Origin: Streptomyces anandii JCM 4720 | GTDB lineage: Bacteria; Actinomycetota; Actinomycetes; Streptomycetales; Streptomycetaceae | Reading direction: 5' to 3' | Assembly: GCF_014650655.1 (NCBI RefSeq) | Contig: NZ_BMVJ01000002.1 | Coordinates: forward strand, 9,865 to 45,809 | Length of the DNA: 35,945 bases | In this document: in pieces, positions 15,713-24,408 of the stretch | Numbering within the stretch: position 1 is the stretch's first letter | Layout: each line of letters opens with the position of its first letter | Notes under the pieces: model-generated | Databases searched by the model: none | Seen by the model: the letters and a program-made list of their open reading frames with translations, nothing else | Told to the model about the DNA's origin: nothing | Position numbers and translations under genes: made by a program

Positions 15713-16993
15713 GTGGCGGGGGACGACTTCGCGGGGTTGCTGCGCGAGCTGAAGGAGCGGTCCGGACTGAGTTACGGCACGCTCGGCAAACGCCTGCACA
15801 TGAGCGCGTCCACCGTGCACCGCTACGTCAGCGGCGACGTCGTACCGACCGACTACGCGCCCGTCGAACGGCTGGCCCGCCTGTGCCGGGCCACCCACGA
15901 CGAACTCCTCGAACTCCACCGCAGATGGGTCCGCGCGGACGCCTTGCGGGGCGTGCGGGCGACGGAGGCGGCCGAAGAGGCGCCGGAAGCGGCCCAGGAC
16001 GACGGGGAACAGGTCCGTGAGGAGGAAGAGGAAGCCGCCCCGCAGGGCACCGGCGACACCCTCACGGGCTACAGCGCCCCGAACCGGCGATGGAACCGCC
16101 CCCGCACCCTCCTCGCCGTCACCGGCGCCGGCGCCGTGGCCGCGGCCGTGGTCCTGGTCGCGAACCTGGTGCCCGGGCACTCGAACGGCCGCGCCCAGGA
16201 CGCCGCGAACGTCACCTCGGCCCACTCGCCCACCCCCACCCGCACCCAGAGCCAGGGCGCCTCCGGACGGAGCGCGTCCCCCTCGCCCTCCGCGTCCCCC
16301 GCCCGGAGCGCCACCGCGAGCGCCTCCCCGTCCGCCTCCGCGTCGGGCTCACGGCGGAACTCCGCCGACGGCGGCGGGGACGGCAGGGACCCGGGCGGTG
16401 TACCGGTCACCGTCGGCACCACCCCGTACTACTGGGACTCGCCCTGCGACCAGAGCTTCCTGGTGGACCGCAGCCCGGGCAACGTGCCGCCGCCGCCCGC
16501 CCAGCAGGACGCGGTCGGCTGGGCCACCGCGCTCGGCGCGGTCGCCGCGGACCACCAGACGGTCACGCTGACCGTGCAGGGCACCGGGGCCCGGACGGTG
16601 GTGCTGCGCGGACTGCACGTGCGGATCGTGCGCAGCGACGCGCCGCCCGCCTGGAACAAGTTCGCGATGGGCGACGGCTGCGGCGGCGGGGTGAACACCA
16701 AGGCCTTCGACATCTCGCTGGACCTCGGCAACCCGCTGGTGCACCCGATCGGCGGGCAGCGGGACTTCCCGTACAAGGTCAGCGAGTCCGACCCGGAGGT
16801 CTTCTACGTCAACGCGCACACCAGCGCCCACGACGTCAGCTGGTACCTGGAGCTGGACTGGTCCAGCGGCGGCCGCAGCGGGACCGTGCGCATCGACGAC
16901 CACGGCAAGCCGTTCCGCACCAGCGGCTCGGGCAAGCCGTACTACGCGTATCCGCTGGGCGGCAGCGCCTGGGAGAAGATCTCCGACTACTGA
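15713..16993 (+). CDS. Membrane-anchored XRE-family regulator with an extracytoplasmic domain
   Basis: 426 residues from GTG 15713 (VAGDDFAGLLRELKERSGLS). Domains in order: XRE helix-turn-helix (about 8-70; SYGTLGKRLHMSASTVHRYV recognition region), a Glu/Ala-rich acidic segment (80-115), one membrane span (RTLLAVTGAGAVAAAVVLVA, about 131-153), a Ser/Pro/Ala/Thr linker (about 160-225), and an outside beta-rich domain (PYYWDSPCDQSFLVDRSPG, TVTLTVQGTGARTVVLRGLH, GDGCGGGVNTKAFDISLDLG, EVFYVNAHTSAHDVSWYLEL). The plan suggests a one-component transmembrane sensor that binds DNA from the membrane; such proteins recur in Streptomyces, with unknown ligands. It is divergent from the DUF4232 lipoprotein. 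Confidence 0.85.
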   Translation: MAGDDFAGLLRELKERSGLSYGTLGKRLHMSASTVHRYVSGDVVPTDYAPVERLARLCRATHDELLELHRRWVRADALRGVRATEAAEEAPEAAQDDGEQVREEEEEAAPQGTGDTLTGYSAPNRRWNRPRTLLAVTGAGAVAAAVVLVANLVPGHSNGRAQDAANVTSAHSPTPTRTQSQGASGRSASPSPSASPARSATASASPSASASGSRRNSADGGGDGRDPGGVPVTVGTTPYYWDSPCDQSFLVDRSPGNVPPPPAQQDAVGWATALGAVAADHQTVTLTVQGTGARTVVLRGLHVRIVRSDAPPAWNKFAMGDGCGGGVNTKAFDISLDLGNPLVHPIGGQRDFPYKVSESDPEVFYVNAHTSAHDVSWYLELDWSSGGRSGTVRIDDHGKPFRTSGSGKPYYAYPLGGSAWEKISDY

Positions 16994-17140
16994 ACCGGAA
17001 CCGACACGGACGCCGGCCTCCCGCAGAGGGGCGTACCGACTACATCGACGCCCATCACTGGCGCCCCGACCGCGCGGCCCCGGTCCCCGACCAGCCCGCC
17101 CTGGGCTACCTGGAAGCGAAGGCGCCCGAGGCCGCGGTCG

Positions 17141-18904
17141 TCACAGCCGCTCGGGGGTCCTGATGCCCAGGAGGGCCATGCCCTGGTGGAGGGTGCGGGC
17201 CGTGATGTCGCAGAGGAAGAGGCGGTTCTCGGTCTGCTGCGGGGTCTCGGCCTTCAGCACCGGGCACTTGTCGTAGAAGGACGTGTAGAGGGACGCCAGG
17301 TGGTAGAGGTAGGCCGCCAGCTTGTGCGGGGCGTACTCCTTCGCCGCCTCGGCGACCGTCTCCGCGAAGGCGTCCACGTGCAGGCCGAGGGCGCGCTCCG
17401 CCTCCGTGAGGTCCAGCTCCGGGTGGGCGGCCGGGCGGGTCCCGCCGGCCTTGCGGAGGATGGACTGGATACGGGCGTAGGCGTACTGGAGGTAGACGGA
17501 GGTGTCGCCGTTGAGCGAGACCATCTGGTCCAGGTCGAACTTGTAGTCCCGGTTCGCCGACGTCGACAGGTCCGCGTACTTCACCGCGCCGATGCCCACC
17601 TGGGCTCCCCGCTCGGCGATCTCCGCCTCGGACAGGTCCTGCGCCTTCTCGCGCACGACCGCCGAGGCCCGCTCGATCGCCTCGTCGAGGAGGTCGACCA
17701 GGCGGACCGTCTCGCCCTCACGCGTCTTGAAGGGCTTGCCGTCCTTGCCCAGCACGGTGCCGAAGGCGAGCTGGTACGCCGTCACGTCCTCGCCCAGCCA
17801 GCCGGCCCGCCGCGCGGTCTCGAAGACCATCTTGAAGTGCAGGGACTGCCGGGCGTCCACCACGTACAGCAGGGTGTTCGCCTTGAGGTTGAACACGCGG
17901 TCGCGGATCGCGGAGAGGTCGGTGGCCGCGTAGCCGTAGCCGCCGTCGGACTTCTGGACGATCAGCGGGACCGGGTTGCCGTCCGGGCCCTTGATGTCGT
18001 CGAAGAAGACGCACAGGGCTCCCTCGCTGCGCACCGCGACGCCCGACTCCTCCAGCAGCCGGCAGGTCTCGGCCAGCATGTCGTTGTACCCGGACTCGCC
18101 GACGATGTCGGGGTCGCGGATCTCCATGTCCAGCTTCTCGAAGACGGAGAAGAAGTAGATCTTCGACTCGTCCACGAACTTCTGCCACATGGCCAGCGTG
18201 TGCGGCTCGCCCGCCTGGAGGTCGACCACCCGGCGCCGGGCCCGCGTCTTGAACTCCTCGTCGGAGTCGAACAGCCTGCGCGCGGCCTTGTAGAGGCGGT
18301 CGAGGTTCGACATCGCCTCCTCGCCGGTCACCTCGGACGCCTTGTGGTCCAGCTCGTGCGGGTGCTCGTCCAGATACTGGATGAGCATGCCGAACTGGGT
18401 GCCCCAGTCGCCGATGTGGTGCCTGCGCACGACGTTCTCGCCGGTGAACTCCAGCAGCTGGACCACCGAATCGCCGATCACCGCGGACCGCAGGTGGCCG
18501 ACGTGCATCTCCTTGGCCACGTTCGGCTGGGCGTAGTCGATCACCGTGGTGCCCGGGTGCTCCGCGTACGGCACGCCCAGCCGGCCGTCGGCGTCGGCGG
18601 CCCGCGCCGCGAGGTTCTCCGTGATGGCCCGGTCGGTGACCGTGATGTTGAGGAAGCCGGGGCCGGAGACCTCGATGTCCCCGATCACGTCGCCGGTGGT
18701 GACCCGGGCGACCACCTGCGCGGCCAGCTCCCGGGGGTTGGCCTTGGCCTTCTTCGCCAGCGCGAGGATCCCGTTGGCCTGGAAGTCAGCCCGGTCGCTG
18801 CGTCGCAGCAGCGGGTCCGCGTCGGCGCTCTCCGGCAGGGCGGCCGAGAGGGCGTTCGCGAGGCGCTGGTGGACGGCGGACGTGAGGGACGTGACCGAGG
18901 CCAT
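17141..18904 (-). CDS. argS: Arginyl-tRNA synthetase
   Basis: 587 residues, class I synthetase charging tRNA(Arg). Motifs: N-terminal Add-1 domain, HIGH-type [16 protein letters not shown] (about residue 130), [17 protein letters not shown], the [18 protein letters not shown] loop in place of KMSK, and C-terminal DALR anticodon domain ending [20 protein letters not shown] 18904 is chosen by homology ([16 protein letters not shown]). The best ribosome-binding site, GAGGAGAA, lies about 15 nt upstream, unusually far, with an in-frame ATT two codons before ATG at better spacing; this is only an observation. Divergent from lysS across 210 bp that probably holds both promoters. Confidence 0.97.
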   Translation of the reverse strand: MASVTSLTSAVHQRLANALSAALPESADADPLLRRSDRADFQANGILALAKKAKANPRELAAQVVARVTTGDVIGDIEVSGPGFLNITVTDRAITENLAARAADADGRLGVPYAEHPGTTVIDYAQPNVAKEMHVGHLRSAVIGDSVVQLLEFTGENVVRRHHIGDWGTQFGMLIQYLDEHPHELDHKASEVTGEEAMSNLDRLYKAARRLFDSDEEFKTRARRRVVDLQAGEPHTLAMWQKFVDESKIYFFSVFEKLDMEIRDPDIVGESGYNDMLAETCRLLEESGVAVRSEGALCVFFDDIKGPDGNPVPLIVQKSDGGYGYAATDLSAIRDRVFNLKANTLLYVVDARQSLHFKMVFETARRAGWLGEDVTAYQLAFGTVLGKDGKPFKTREGETVRLVDLLDEAIERASAVVREKAQDLSEAEIAERGAQVGIGAVKYADLSTSANRDYKFDLDQMVSLNGDTSVYLQYAYARIQSILRKAGGTRPAAHPELDLTEAERALGLHVDAFAETVAEAAKEYAPHKLAAYLYHLASLYTSFYDKCPVLKAETPQQTENRLFLCDITARTLHQGMALLGIRTPERL

Positions 18905-19114
18905 AGGAATGGGTGCCGTTCTCCTCGTGGGGATGGATAGACCCACCCAGTATCCCATGCGGGGTAAAGCGAATTTTCCGGTCCGCGGGTGAACGCCCGG
19001 GGCCGCGCGGCCGTCCAACGCGTTGAAAAGGCGTTTTCGTGGATGTGGCCCCGCCTGGGACAATGGAGCGGTCAGCCGTGCGACCGTACCGGCTGCCCAA
19101 GGAGAAAGAAGGAC

Positions 19115-20857
19115 GTGCCGATCGTGGCTCAGAGCACCGAGACCACCGACTGGGTCTCCCGTTTCGCGGATGAGGTCATCGAGGAGTCGGAGCGTCGGGC
19201 CCCGGGCAAACCGGTCGTCGTCGCGTCCGGCCTCTCCCCCTCCGGCCCCATCCATCTGGGGAACCTGCGCGAGGTCATGACCCCGCACCTCGTCGCCGAC
19301 GAGATCCGCCGCCGGGGGTACGAGGTGCGGCACCTGATCTCCTGGGACGACTACGACCGCTACCGCAAGGTCCCGGCCGGTGTCGCCGGGACCGACGAGT
19401 CCTGGGCCGAGCACATCGGCAAGCCGCTGACCTCCGTCCCGGCCCCCAAGGGCTCCCCGCACCCCAACTGGGCCGAGCACTTCAAGGCCGCCATGGTCGC
19501 CTCGCTCGCCGAGCTGGGCGTGGAGTTCGACGGCATCAGCCAGACCGAGCAGTACACCTCGGGCGTCTACCGCGAGCAGATCCTGCACGCGATGAAGCAC
19601 CGCGGCGACATCGACGCGATCCTCGCCCAGTACCGGACGAAGAAGGCTCCGGCCAAGAAGCAGCAGCAGAAGCCGGCCGACGAGGCCGAGCTGGAGGCGG
19701 AGGAGGGTTCGGGCGCCGCGTCCGAGGACGACGGCAGCTCCGGCTCCGCCGGCTACTTCCCGTACAAGCCGTACTGCGGCAACTGCGAGAAGGACCTCAC
19801 CACCGTCACCGCCTACGACGACGACTCCACCGAGCTGACGTACGCCTGCACCGCGTGCGGCTTCTCGGAGACGGTCCGGCTCAGCGAGTTCAACCGCGGC
19901 AAGCTGGTCTGGAAGGTCGACTGGCCGATGCGCTGGGCGTACGAGGGCGTGATCTTCGAGCCCTCCGGCGTCGACCACTCCTCGCCCGGCTCCAGCTTCC
20001 AGGTCGGCGGGCAGATCGTCGGCATCTTCGGCGGCAAGCAGCCCATCGGCCCGATGTACGCCTTCGTCGGCATCTCCGGCATGGCGAAGATGTCGTCCTC
20101 CCGCGGCGGGGTCCCGACCCCGGCGGACGCGCTGCAGATCATGGAGCCGCAGCTCCTGCGCTGGCTGTACGCCCGCCGCCGGCCCAACCAGTCCTTCAAG
20201 ATCGCCTTCGACCAGGAGATCCAGCGGCTCTACGACGAGTGGGACAAGCTGGCCGCCAAGGTCGCCGACAGCTCCGCGCTGCCCGGTGACGTGGCCGCGT
20301 ACACCCGCGCGGTCGGCACCGCCGGCGGCGAGCTGCCGAAGACACCCCGCCCGCTGCCGTACCGCACGCTCGCCTCGGTCGCCGACATCACCGCCGGCCA
20401 CCAGGACCAGGCGCTGCGCATCCTGTCCGAGCTCGACCCGGCCGACCCCCTCGGCTCCCTGGACGAGGCCCGCCCGCGCTACGACAAGGCCGAGGCGTGG
20501 ATCAACACCCACGTCCCCGCCGACCAGCGCACCATCGTCCGCGACGAGCCCGACACCGAGCTGCTGAAGTCGCTCGACGAGCCCTCCCGGCAGTCCGTAC
20601 GGCTGCTGCTCGACGGCCTCGCCGAGCACTGGTCCCTCGACGGGCTCACCCACCTGGTGTACGGCGTGCCCAAGGTCCAGGCCGGCTTCTCCGCCGACGC
20701 CACGCCCAAGGAGCTGCCGCCGGAGATCAAGACCGCCCAGCGGTCCTTCTTCGCGCTGCTCTACCACCTGCTGGTGGGCCGTGACACCGGCCCGCGCCTG
20801 CCCACGCTGCTGCTCGCGGTGGGTCAGGACCGGGTGCGGGCGCTGCTCGGCGAGTAG
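19115..20857 (+). CDS. lysS: Lysyl-tRNA synthetase, class I (archaeal type)
   Basis: 580 residues from GTG 19115 (AAGGAG upstream; an in-frame GTG at 19124 is an alternative). It is a class I enzyme: HIGH-type [20 protein letters not shown] (about residue 45) and KMSKS-type [12 protein letters not shown] (about 325), unlike the class II enzyme of most bacteria. Other marks: [15 protein letters not shown], a zinc-finger-like pair YCGNCEKD and YACTACGF (about 215-250), and the C-terminal helix-bundle anticodon domain. An acidic, Lys/Gln-rich insert ([20 protein letters not shown]) lies at about 175-205. Class I LysRS is known in Streptomyces. Whether a class II LysS is also present in this genome cannot be seen here. 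Followed by a strong terminator. Confidence 0.96.
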   Translation: MPIVAQSTETTDWVSRFADEVIEESERRAPGKPVVVASGLSPSGPIHLGNLREVMTPHLVADEIRRRGYEVRHLISWDDYDRYRKVPAGVAGTDESWAEHIGKPLTSVPAPKGSPHPNWAEHFKAAMVASLAELGVEFDGISQTEQYTSGVYREQILHAMKHRGDIDAILAQYRTKKAPAKKQQQKPADEAELEAEEGSGAASEDDGSSGSAGYFPYKPYCGNCEKDLTTVTAYDDDSTELTYACTACGFSETVRLSEFNRGKLVWKVDWPMRWAYEGVIFEPSGVDHSSPGSSFQVGGQIVGIFGGKQPIGPMYAFVGISGMAKMSSSRGGVPTPADALQIMEPQLLRWLYARRRPNQSFKIAFDQEIQRLYDEWDKLAAKVADSSALPGDVAAYTRAVGTAGGELPKTPRPLPYRTLASVADITAGHQDQALRILSELDPADPLGSLDEARPRYDKAEAWINTHVPADQRTIVRDEPDTELLKSLDEPSRQSVRLLLDGLAEHWSLDGLTHLVYGVPKVQAGFSADATPKELPPEIKTAQRSFFALLYHLLVGRDTGPRLPTLLLAVGQDRVRALLGE

Positions 20858-20867
20858 GCGCCGAAGG

Positions 20868-20897
20868 AAGGGGGGCCCTCGTCGGAGGGCCCCCCTT
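20868..20897. terminator. Bidirectional terminator between lysS and the DUF2637 gene
   Basis: AAGGGGGGCCCTC-GTCG-GAGGGCCCCCCTT: perfect 13-bp stem, 4-nt loop, starting 11 bp after the lysS stop and 24 bp from the convergent gene's stop. Confidence 0.9.
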
Positions 20898-20920
20898 TCC
20901 CGTGCGACGGGCGTCCCGGC

Positions 20921-22165
20921 CTACGCGATGTGGTCGTCCTCCAGCTCCGCGCTGTGGCGGCTCTGGAAGCGCTCGGCCAGGCTCTTCAGGGCGCTGGGGC
21001 TCAGCATCGTCCCGTACGTGGCCTGGATGTTGTCGCCAAGCACCCGGGGCGTGGGGTAGCTGCCGTCGATCGACTGGCGGAAGACCTGGTAGTAGTCCTC
21101 CTCGCTCGGCTCCGGCTGGGGCGTACCGCCGCCCTCGCCCAGCTCGCGTGTGCGGTTCGGGCCCACCGGGATGGGGAAGCTTCCCGTGTCCTCCATCGAC
21201 GGCTGCTCGAACCGCTCGGGCTGCTGGCCCTCGTACCAGTCCTCGTACACCGGCTCCGGGTCGTACGTCGGGTCGTAGCCGCCCTGGTAGTCGACCTGCG
21301 CGTGCGACTGGAACCAGGGGCTCTGGTCGTCTGGCGGCAACTGCTCCTCGTAGGCCGCCCCCACCGGCTCCTGCTCGGCCACCGCGACCGGCCGCTGCGC
21401 ACCCGGACCGCCTGCCACGGCGGGCCGGGGGCTCGCCGTCATCTCGATCCGCGGCGCCGACGGAAGAAGCGCCGGCTCGATCCCCGCCGCCGCCAGGCCC
21501 GACGGGGCCGTCTCCGCCAGCGGCACGCCGTAGCGCGCCAGCCGCAGCGGCATCAGGGACTCCACCGGGGCCTTGCGCCTCCAGGCCCGGCCGAACCGGG
21601 AGCGCAGCCGCGCCTGGTACACCAGCCGCTCCTGCTCCAGCTTGATCACCTGGTCGTAGGAGCGCAGCTCCCACAGCTTCATCCTGCGCCACAGCAGGAA
21701 GGTCGGCACCGGCGAGAGCAGCCAGCGGGTGAGGCGGACGCCCTCCATGTGCTTGTCGGCGGTGATGTCCGCTATTCGCCCGATCGCGTGCCGGGCCGCC
21801 TCGACGGCGACCACGAACAGCACCGGGATCACCGCGTGCATGCCCACGCCCAGCGGGTCCGGCCAGGCGGCCGCGCCGTTGAACGCGATCGTCGCCGCCG
21901 TCAGCAGCCAGGCCGTCTGCCGCAGCAGCGGGAAGGGTATGCGGATCCAGGTCAGCAGCAGATCCAGGGCAAGTAGGACACAGATGCCCGCGTCGATGCC
22001 GATCGGGAACACATAACTGAAGTTCCCGAAGCCCTTCTTGATGGCGAGCTCACGGACGGCCGCGTACGAACCCGCGAAGCCGATACTGGCGATGATCACG
22101 GCGCCCGTCACGACCACGCCGATGAGAACGCGGTGCATCCGAGTCAGCTGCAGTGGCGCGGCCAC
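20921..22165 (-). CDS. DUF2637 (SpdB2-like) four-span membrane protein
   Basis: 414 residues from GTG 22165, preceded by GGGAGGGGAG. Four N-terminal membrane spans are visible: VLIGVVVTGAVIIASIGFAG, YVFPIGIDAGICVLLALDLL, TAWLLTAATIAFNGAAAW and MHAVIPVLFVVAVEAARHAI. A basic segment with WLLSPVPTFLLWRRMKLWEL and EQERLVYQARLRSRFGR follows, typical of DUF2637 proteins, then a long acidic Pro/Gln/Tyr-rich cytoplasmic tail (about 230-414) ending LKSLAERFQSRHSAELEDDH. DUF2637 members include SpdB2 proteins that help spread of Streptomyces conjugative plasmids, but no integrase, tra or rep gene is nearby, so this is a chromosomal relative of unknown function. It has a perfect palindrome just upstream. 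Confidence 0.85.
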   Translation of the reverse strand: MAAPLQLTRMHRVLIGVVVTGAVIIASIGFAGSYAAVRELAIKKGFGNFSYVFPIGIDAGICVLLALDLLLTWIRIPFPLLRQTAWLLTAATIAFNGAAAWPDPLGVGMHAVIPVLFVVAVEAARHAIGRIADITADKHMEGVRLTRWLLSPVPTFLLWRRMKLWELRSYDQVIKLEQERLVYQARLRSRFGRAWRRKAPVESLMPLRLARYGVPLAETAPSGLAAAGIEPALLPSAPRIEMTASPRPAVAGGPGAQRPVAVAEQEPVGAAYEEQLPPDDQSPWFQSHAQVDYQGGYDPTYDPEPVYEDWYEGQQPERFEQPSMEDTGSFPIPVGPNRTRELGEGGGTPQPEPSEEDYYQVFRQSIDGSYPTPRVLGDNIQATYGTMLSPSALKSLAERFQSRHSAELEDDHIA

Positions 22166-22189
22166 TCGTACTCCCCTCCCATTGCGTGT

Positions 22190-22203
22190 TGTTGCGCGCA
22201 ACA
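22190..22203. promoter_or_regulatory. Perfect 14-bp palindrome upstream of the DUF2637 gene
   Basis: TGTTGCGCGCAACA ends 24 bp upstream of the GTG start of the DUF2637 gene and is a perfect palindrome. Its form (TTGCGCGCAA core) is like LacI- or GntR-type operators. The protein that binds it is unknown. Confidence 0.5.
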
Positions 22204-22274
22204 GAGTGGCACATCCGTGCGGCGAACGGGTGGCCGGATCCGATTGCCCGCCTCGGCGGGCCGGTCCCGGCCGG

Positions 22275-23165
22275 TCAGCTCTTCGCGGCCGACTTGGACG
22301 CGGACGGTGAGGCGGACGCCGAGGCCGAGGCCGACTTGGACGGGGACGCGGACTTCGACGGCGCCTTGGACGGCGAGGCGGACGACGAGGAGCCCGGCGC
22401 GGCGCCGGCCTTGCCGCCGTTGGCCGCCGTCACCGCGGCCACCGCCTCCTTCGCGGCCGCCTGCGCCGACTTCGACAGGTCGTCGGCGTCCGGGGTCTTG
22501 TCACCGGCCAGACCGGCGCCGTTGTAGTCCAGGGTGACCACGACGTTCTCCACGCGCGCCACGACCGTCTGCTGCTTGAAGGCCCCCTCCTTCTTCTTCA
22601 GGTCGTAGCGCACCAGCGTCGCCTCGTCGCCCGTGCCGGAGACCGGCTGCGACTTCACGTTCTTCGCGTCCGTCGCGGACTTCGCGTCCTGCACCTGCTT
22701 CTGGTAGTACTCCCGCGCCTGCGCCTCGCCCGTGCCGCGCGTGGCGTCGGACTCGAAGCGCAGCAGCGAGACATTGAGCCAGCGGAACTGCGAGCCCTTC
22801 ACGCCGTTGTTGTCCAGGCTGTTCCAGGAGCAGCTGGCCCGCGAGGAGACATCGCTGGAGGTGCCCTCCTTGGCCGACTTGGCCCCCTTGGGCACCAGAT
22901 CGCCCAGCGTCTTGCCCGACAGCACCTTGCACGCGCCCGGCAACTTCGCGTACGCCGCCGCCTGTACGGTCGGCGACGCGCTCGCGCTCGACGGGCCCTT
23001 CGCGTCGGCCGAGGGCGTCTGCTTGCCGCCGTCGCCCGAGCCGGAGTCCGAGGAGCAGGCCGCGGCCAGGAACATGACGGGCACGGCCGCCGCGCAGACA
23101 AGGACACGGTTCAGCCGCTTGGCTCGCGGGGCGCTGTGGTGGTCTCGCTGGGCTGCTCGCTGCAT
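22275..23165 (-). CDS. DUF3558-type lipoprotein (copy 1)
   Basis: 296 residues from ATG 23165, chosen for the GAAGGA ribosome-binding site directly before it (an upstream ATG at 23180 would add five residues). The signal peptide VLVCAAAVPVMFLAAACSSD has the lipobox Cys at 37. The domain carries AYAKLPGACKVLSGKTLGDL, ASCSWNSLDNNG, LNVSLLRFES, YQKQVQDAKSAT, VARVENVVVTLDYNGAG, which fit DUF3558, a Cys-paired secreted actinobacterial domain without known function. The last about 45 residues are a Ser/Lys/Ala/Pro repeat (SPSKAPSKSASPSKSASASA), probably wall-spanning or disordered. The next minus-strand gene upstream is a paralogue. Confidence 0.85.
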   Translation of the reverse strand: MQRAAQRDHHSAPRAKRLNRVLVCAAAVPVMFLAAACSSDSGSGDGGKQTPSADAKGPSSASASPTVQAAAYAKLPGACKVLSGKTLGDLVPKGAKSAKEGTSSDVSSRASCSWNSLDNNGVKGSQFRWLNVSLLRFESDATRGTGEAQAREYYQKQVQDAKSATDAKNVKSQPVSGTGDEATLVRYDLKKKEGAFKQQTVVARVENVVVTLDYNGAGLAGDKTPDADDLSKSAQAAAKEAVAAVTAANGGKAGAAPGSSSSASPSKAPSKSASPSKSASASASASPSASKSAAKS

Positions 23166-23297
23166 GGTTCCTTCACTCATGACGCTCGTGGTTCCTGCGG
23201 TCGGATCGGGTCCGAGGGGCCACGCTACGCGTTGAGTGCGGTGCGCAAGTCGCTTCCCGCGCATTGCGCCGGGGCGTCAAGTGCCCGTCCAGGGGCG

Positions 23298-24200
23298 TCA
23301 GCCGCCGAGCGAATCCGCCAGCTGCGCCGCCAGTTTCCGGGCCTTGTCCTGCATTTCCTTGCTGTCCGGGGCCGCTCCGACCATCGCCGGCTGCTCCTCG
23401 TACTCGATGGTCACGATCACGTTCGACGTGCGGAACGCCACAGTCACGGTGCGCTGCCGGGCCGTCGAACCGGAGGTGCCGAGGGTGTCGTCGAGGAACG
23501 CCTCGTCGCCGAGGTCGTCCAGGGTGCGGGGCTGGATGTCGGCGGGGTCGGCGGTGGGGGAGGAGGAGCCGGAGGGGGTGGCGGAGGAGCCGGGGGAGTC
23601 GGAGGAGGCCGCGGCGGAGGAGGCCGAGGAGGAGGGCGCGGGGGTCGTCGTGCCGGAGCCCGGTCCGCCCGGGTTGCCGGACTTGTCCGCGCTGTCGGAG
23701 GGCGAACCGGCGGAGGGCGAACCGGCGGTGGGGCTCGTGGCGGTGGGCGCGGGGAGGTCCGCGGCCGCCTGCTTGGTGGCGAAGACCGCCTCGGCCTGGC
23801 TGTCGTCGCTGACGGTGTTGTCGTAGGAGACGACCCGCTCGAAGTCGACGTGGAGGTGGTCGGTGGCGTCCGTGGACTCCACCTTCCAGCGGCAGCCCAC
23901 CTTGCGGTCGGTGTCGTACGTGAGCGTCGCCTCGCCCTCGTAGGCCTTGGTGCGCTGGTCCACGTCCGTGATCTGCTTGATGCCGGGCAGCAGTGAGTCG
24001 AGGGTGCTGTGCCGGACCGCGCCGCAGGCCTCCGGCAGCGTGCGGTACTTGCCCGGCTGGGCCGCCGCGGTGGCCGTGCCCGCGCCGCCGGGGTTGGCGT
24101 CGTCCGTCCGGCCGTCGTCCGACGGCCCGCCGGTGCAGCCCGCCAGCAGCAGCGCCGCGAGGAACGCGGCCGCGCCGGGTACGTACGCCTTCCGCAGCAC
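23298..24200 (-). CDS. DUF3558-type lipoprotein (copy 2)
   Basis: 300 residues from GTG 24200 (GAGAGGAG 6 nt upstream). Signal VLRKAYVPGAAAFLAALLLA ends in AGC, lipobox Cys22. The domain parallels copy 1: YRTLPEACGAVRHSTLDSLL against YAKLPGACKVLSGKTLGDLV, VGCRWKVESTD against ASCSWNSLDNN, and SNVIVTIEYEEQ against ENVVVTLDYNG. A Ser/Thr/Pro/Gly-rich insert of about 90 residues (PTATSPTAGSPSAGSPSDSA and onwards) sits inside the domain, before the last strands, while copy 1 has its low-complexity region at the end. The two genes are 132 bp apart in the same direction. Function unknown. Confidence 0.82.
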   Translation of the reverse strand: MLRKAYVPGAAAFLAALLLAGCTGGPSDDGRTDDANPGGAGTATAAAQPGKYRTLPEACGAVRHSTLDSLLPGIKQITDVDQRTKAYEGEATLTYDTDRKVGCRWKVESTDATDHLHVDFERVVSYDNTVSDDSQAEAVFATKQAAADLPAPTATSPTAGSPSAGSPSDSADKSGNPGGPGSGTTTPAPSSSASSAAASSDSPGSSATPSGSSSPTADPADIQPRTLDDLGDEAFLDDTLGTSGSTARQRTVTVAFRTSNVIVTIEYEEQPAMVGAAPDSKEMQDKARKLAAQLADSLGG

Positions 24201-24408
24201 GGTCAGGCTCCTCTCGATCACGCTCGCGACGGCCGCTCGCACGGACGCGGCCCCGCAGGTTATTCGCTTGCCGCGCGGGTGCGGCCCCTGGAGACAATGT
24301 GTATCGCACGCACTGCCGTGGACGCCGGTCCGATGTCCCGTTTCGTCGACCTTGGCGCCGGTATTGCGATTTGAGACTTCTGTACTTTTCCGGGGGAATG
24401 AGGAAGAT

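Noticed and set aside
17033..17163. Coding-like stretch ([27 protein letters not shown]) between the XRE regulator and argS
   Set aside because: It has good codon bias but no start codon with a ribosome-binding site, and its end overlaps argS. It could be a gene remnant but cannot be supported.
17186..18940. A plus-strand open frame of 584 codons opposite argS
   Set aside because: Mirror of argS codons; ArgRS motifs are on the minus strand.
20921..22165. Integrative conjugative element suggested by the SpdB2-like protein
   Set aside because: No integrase, excisionase, TraB, Rep or tRNA attachment site within the window; neighbours are housekeeping genes.
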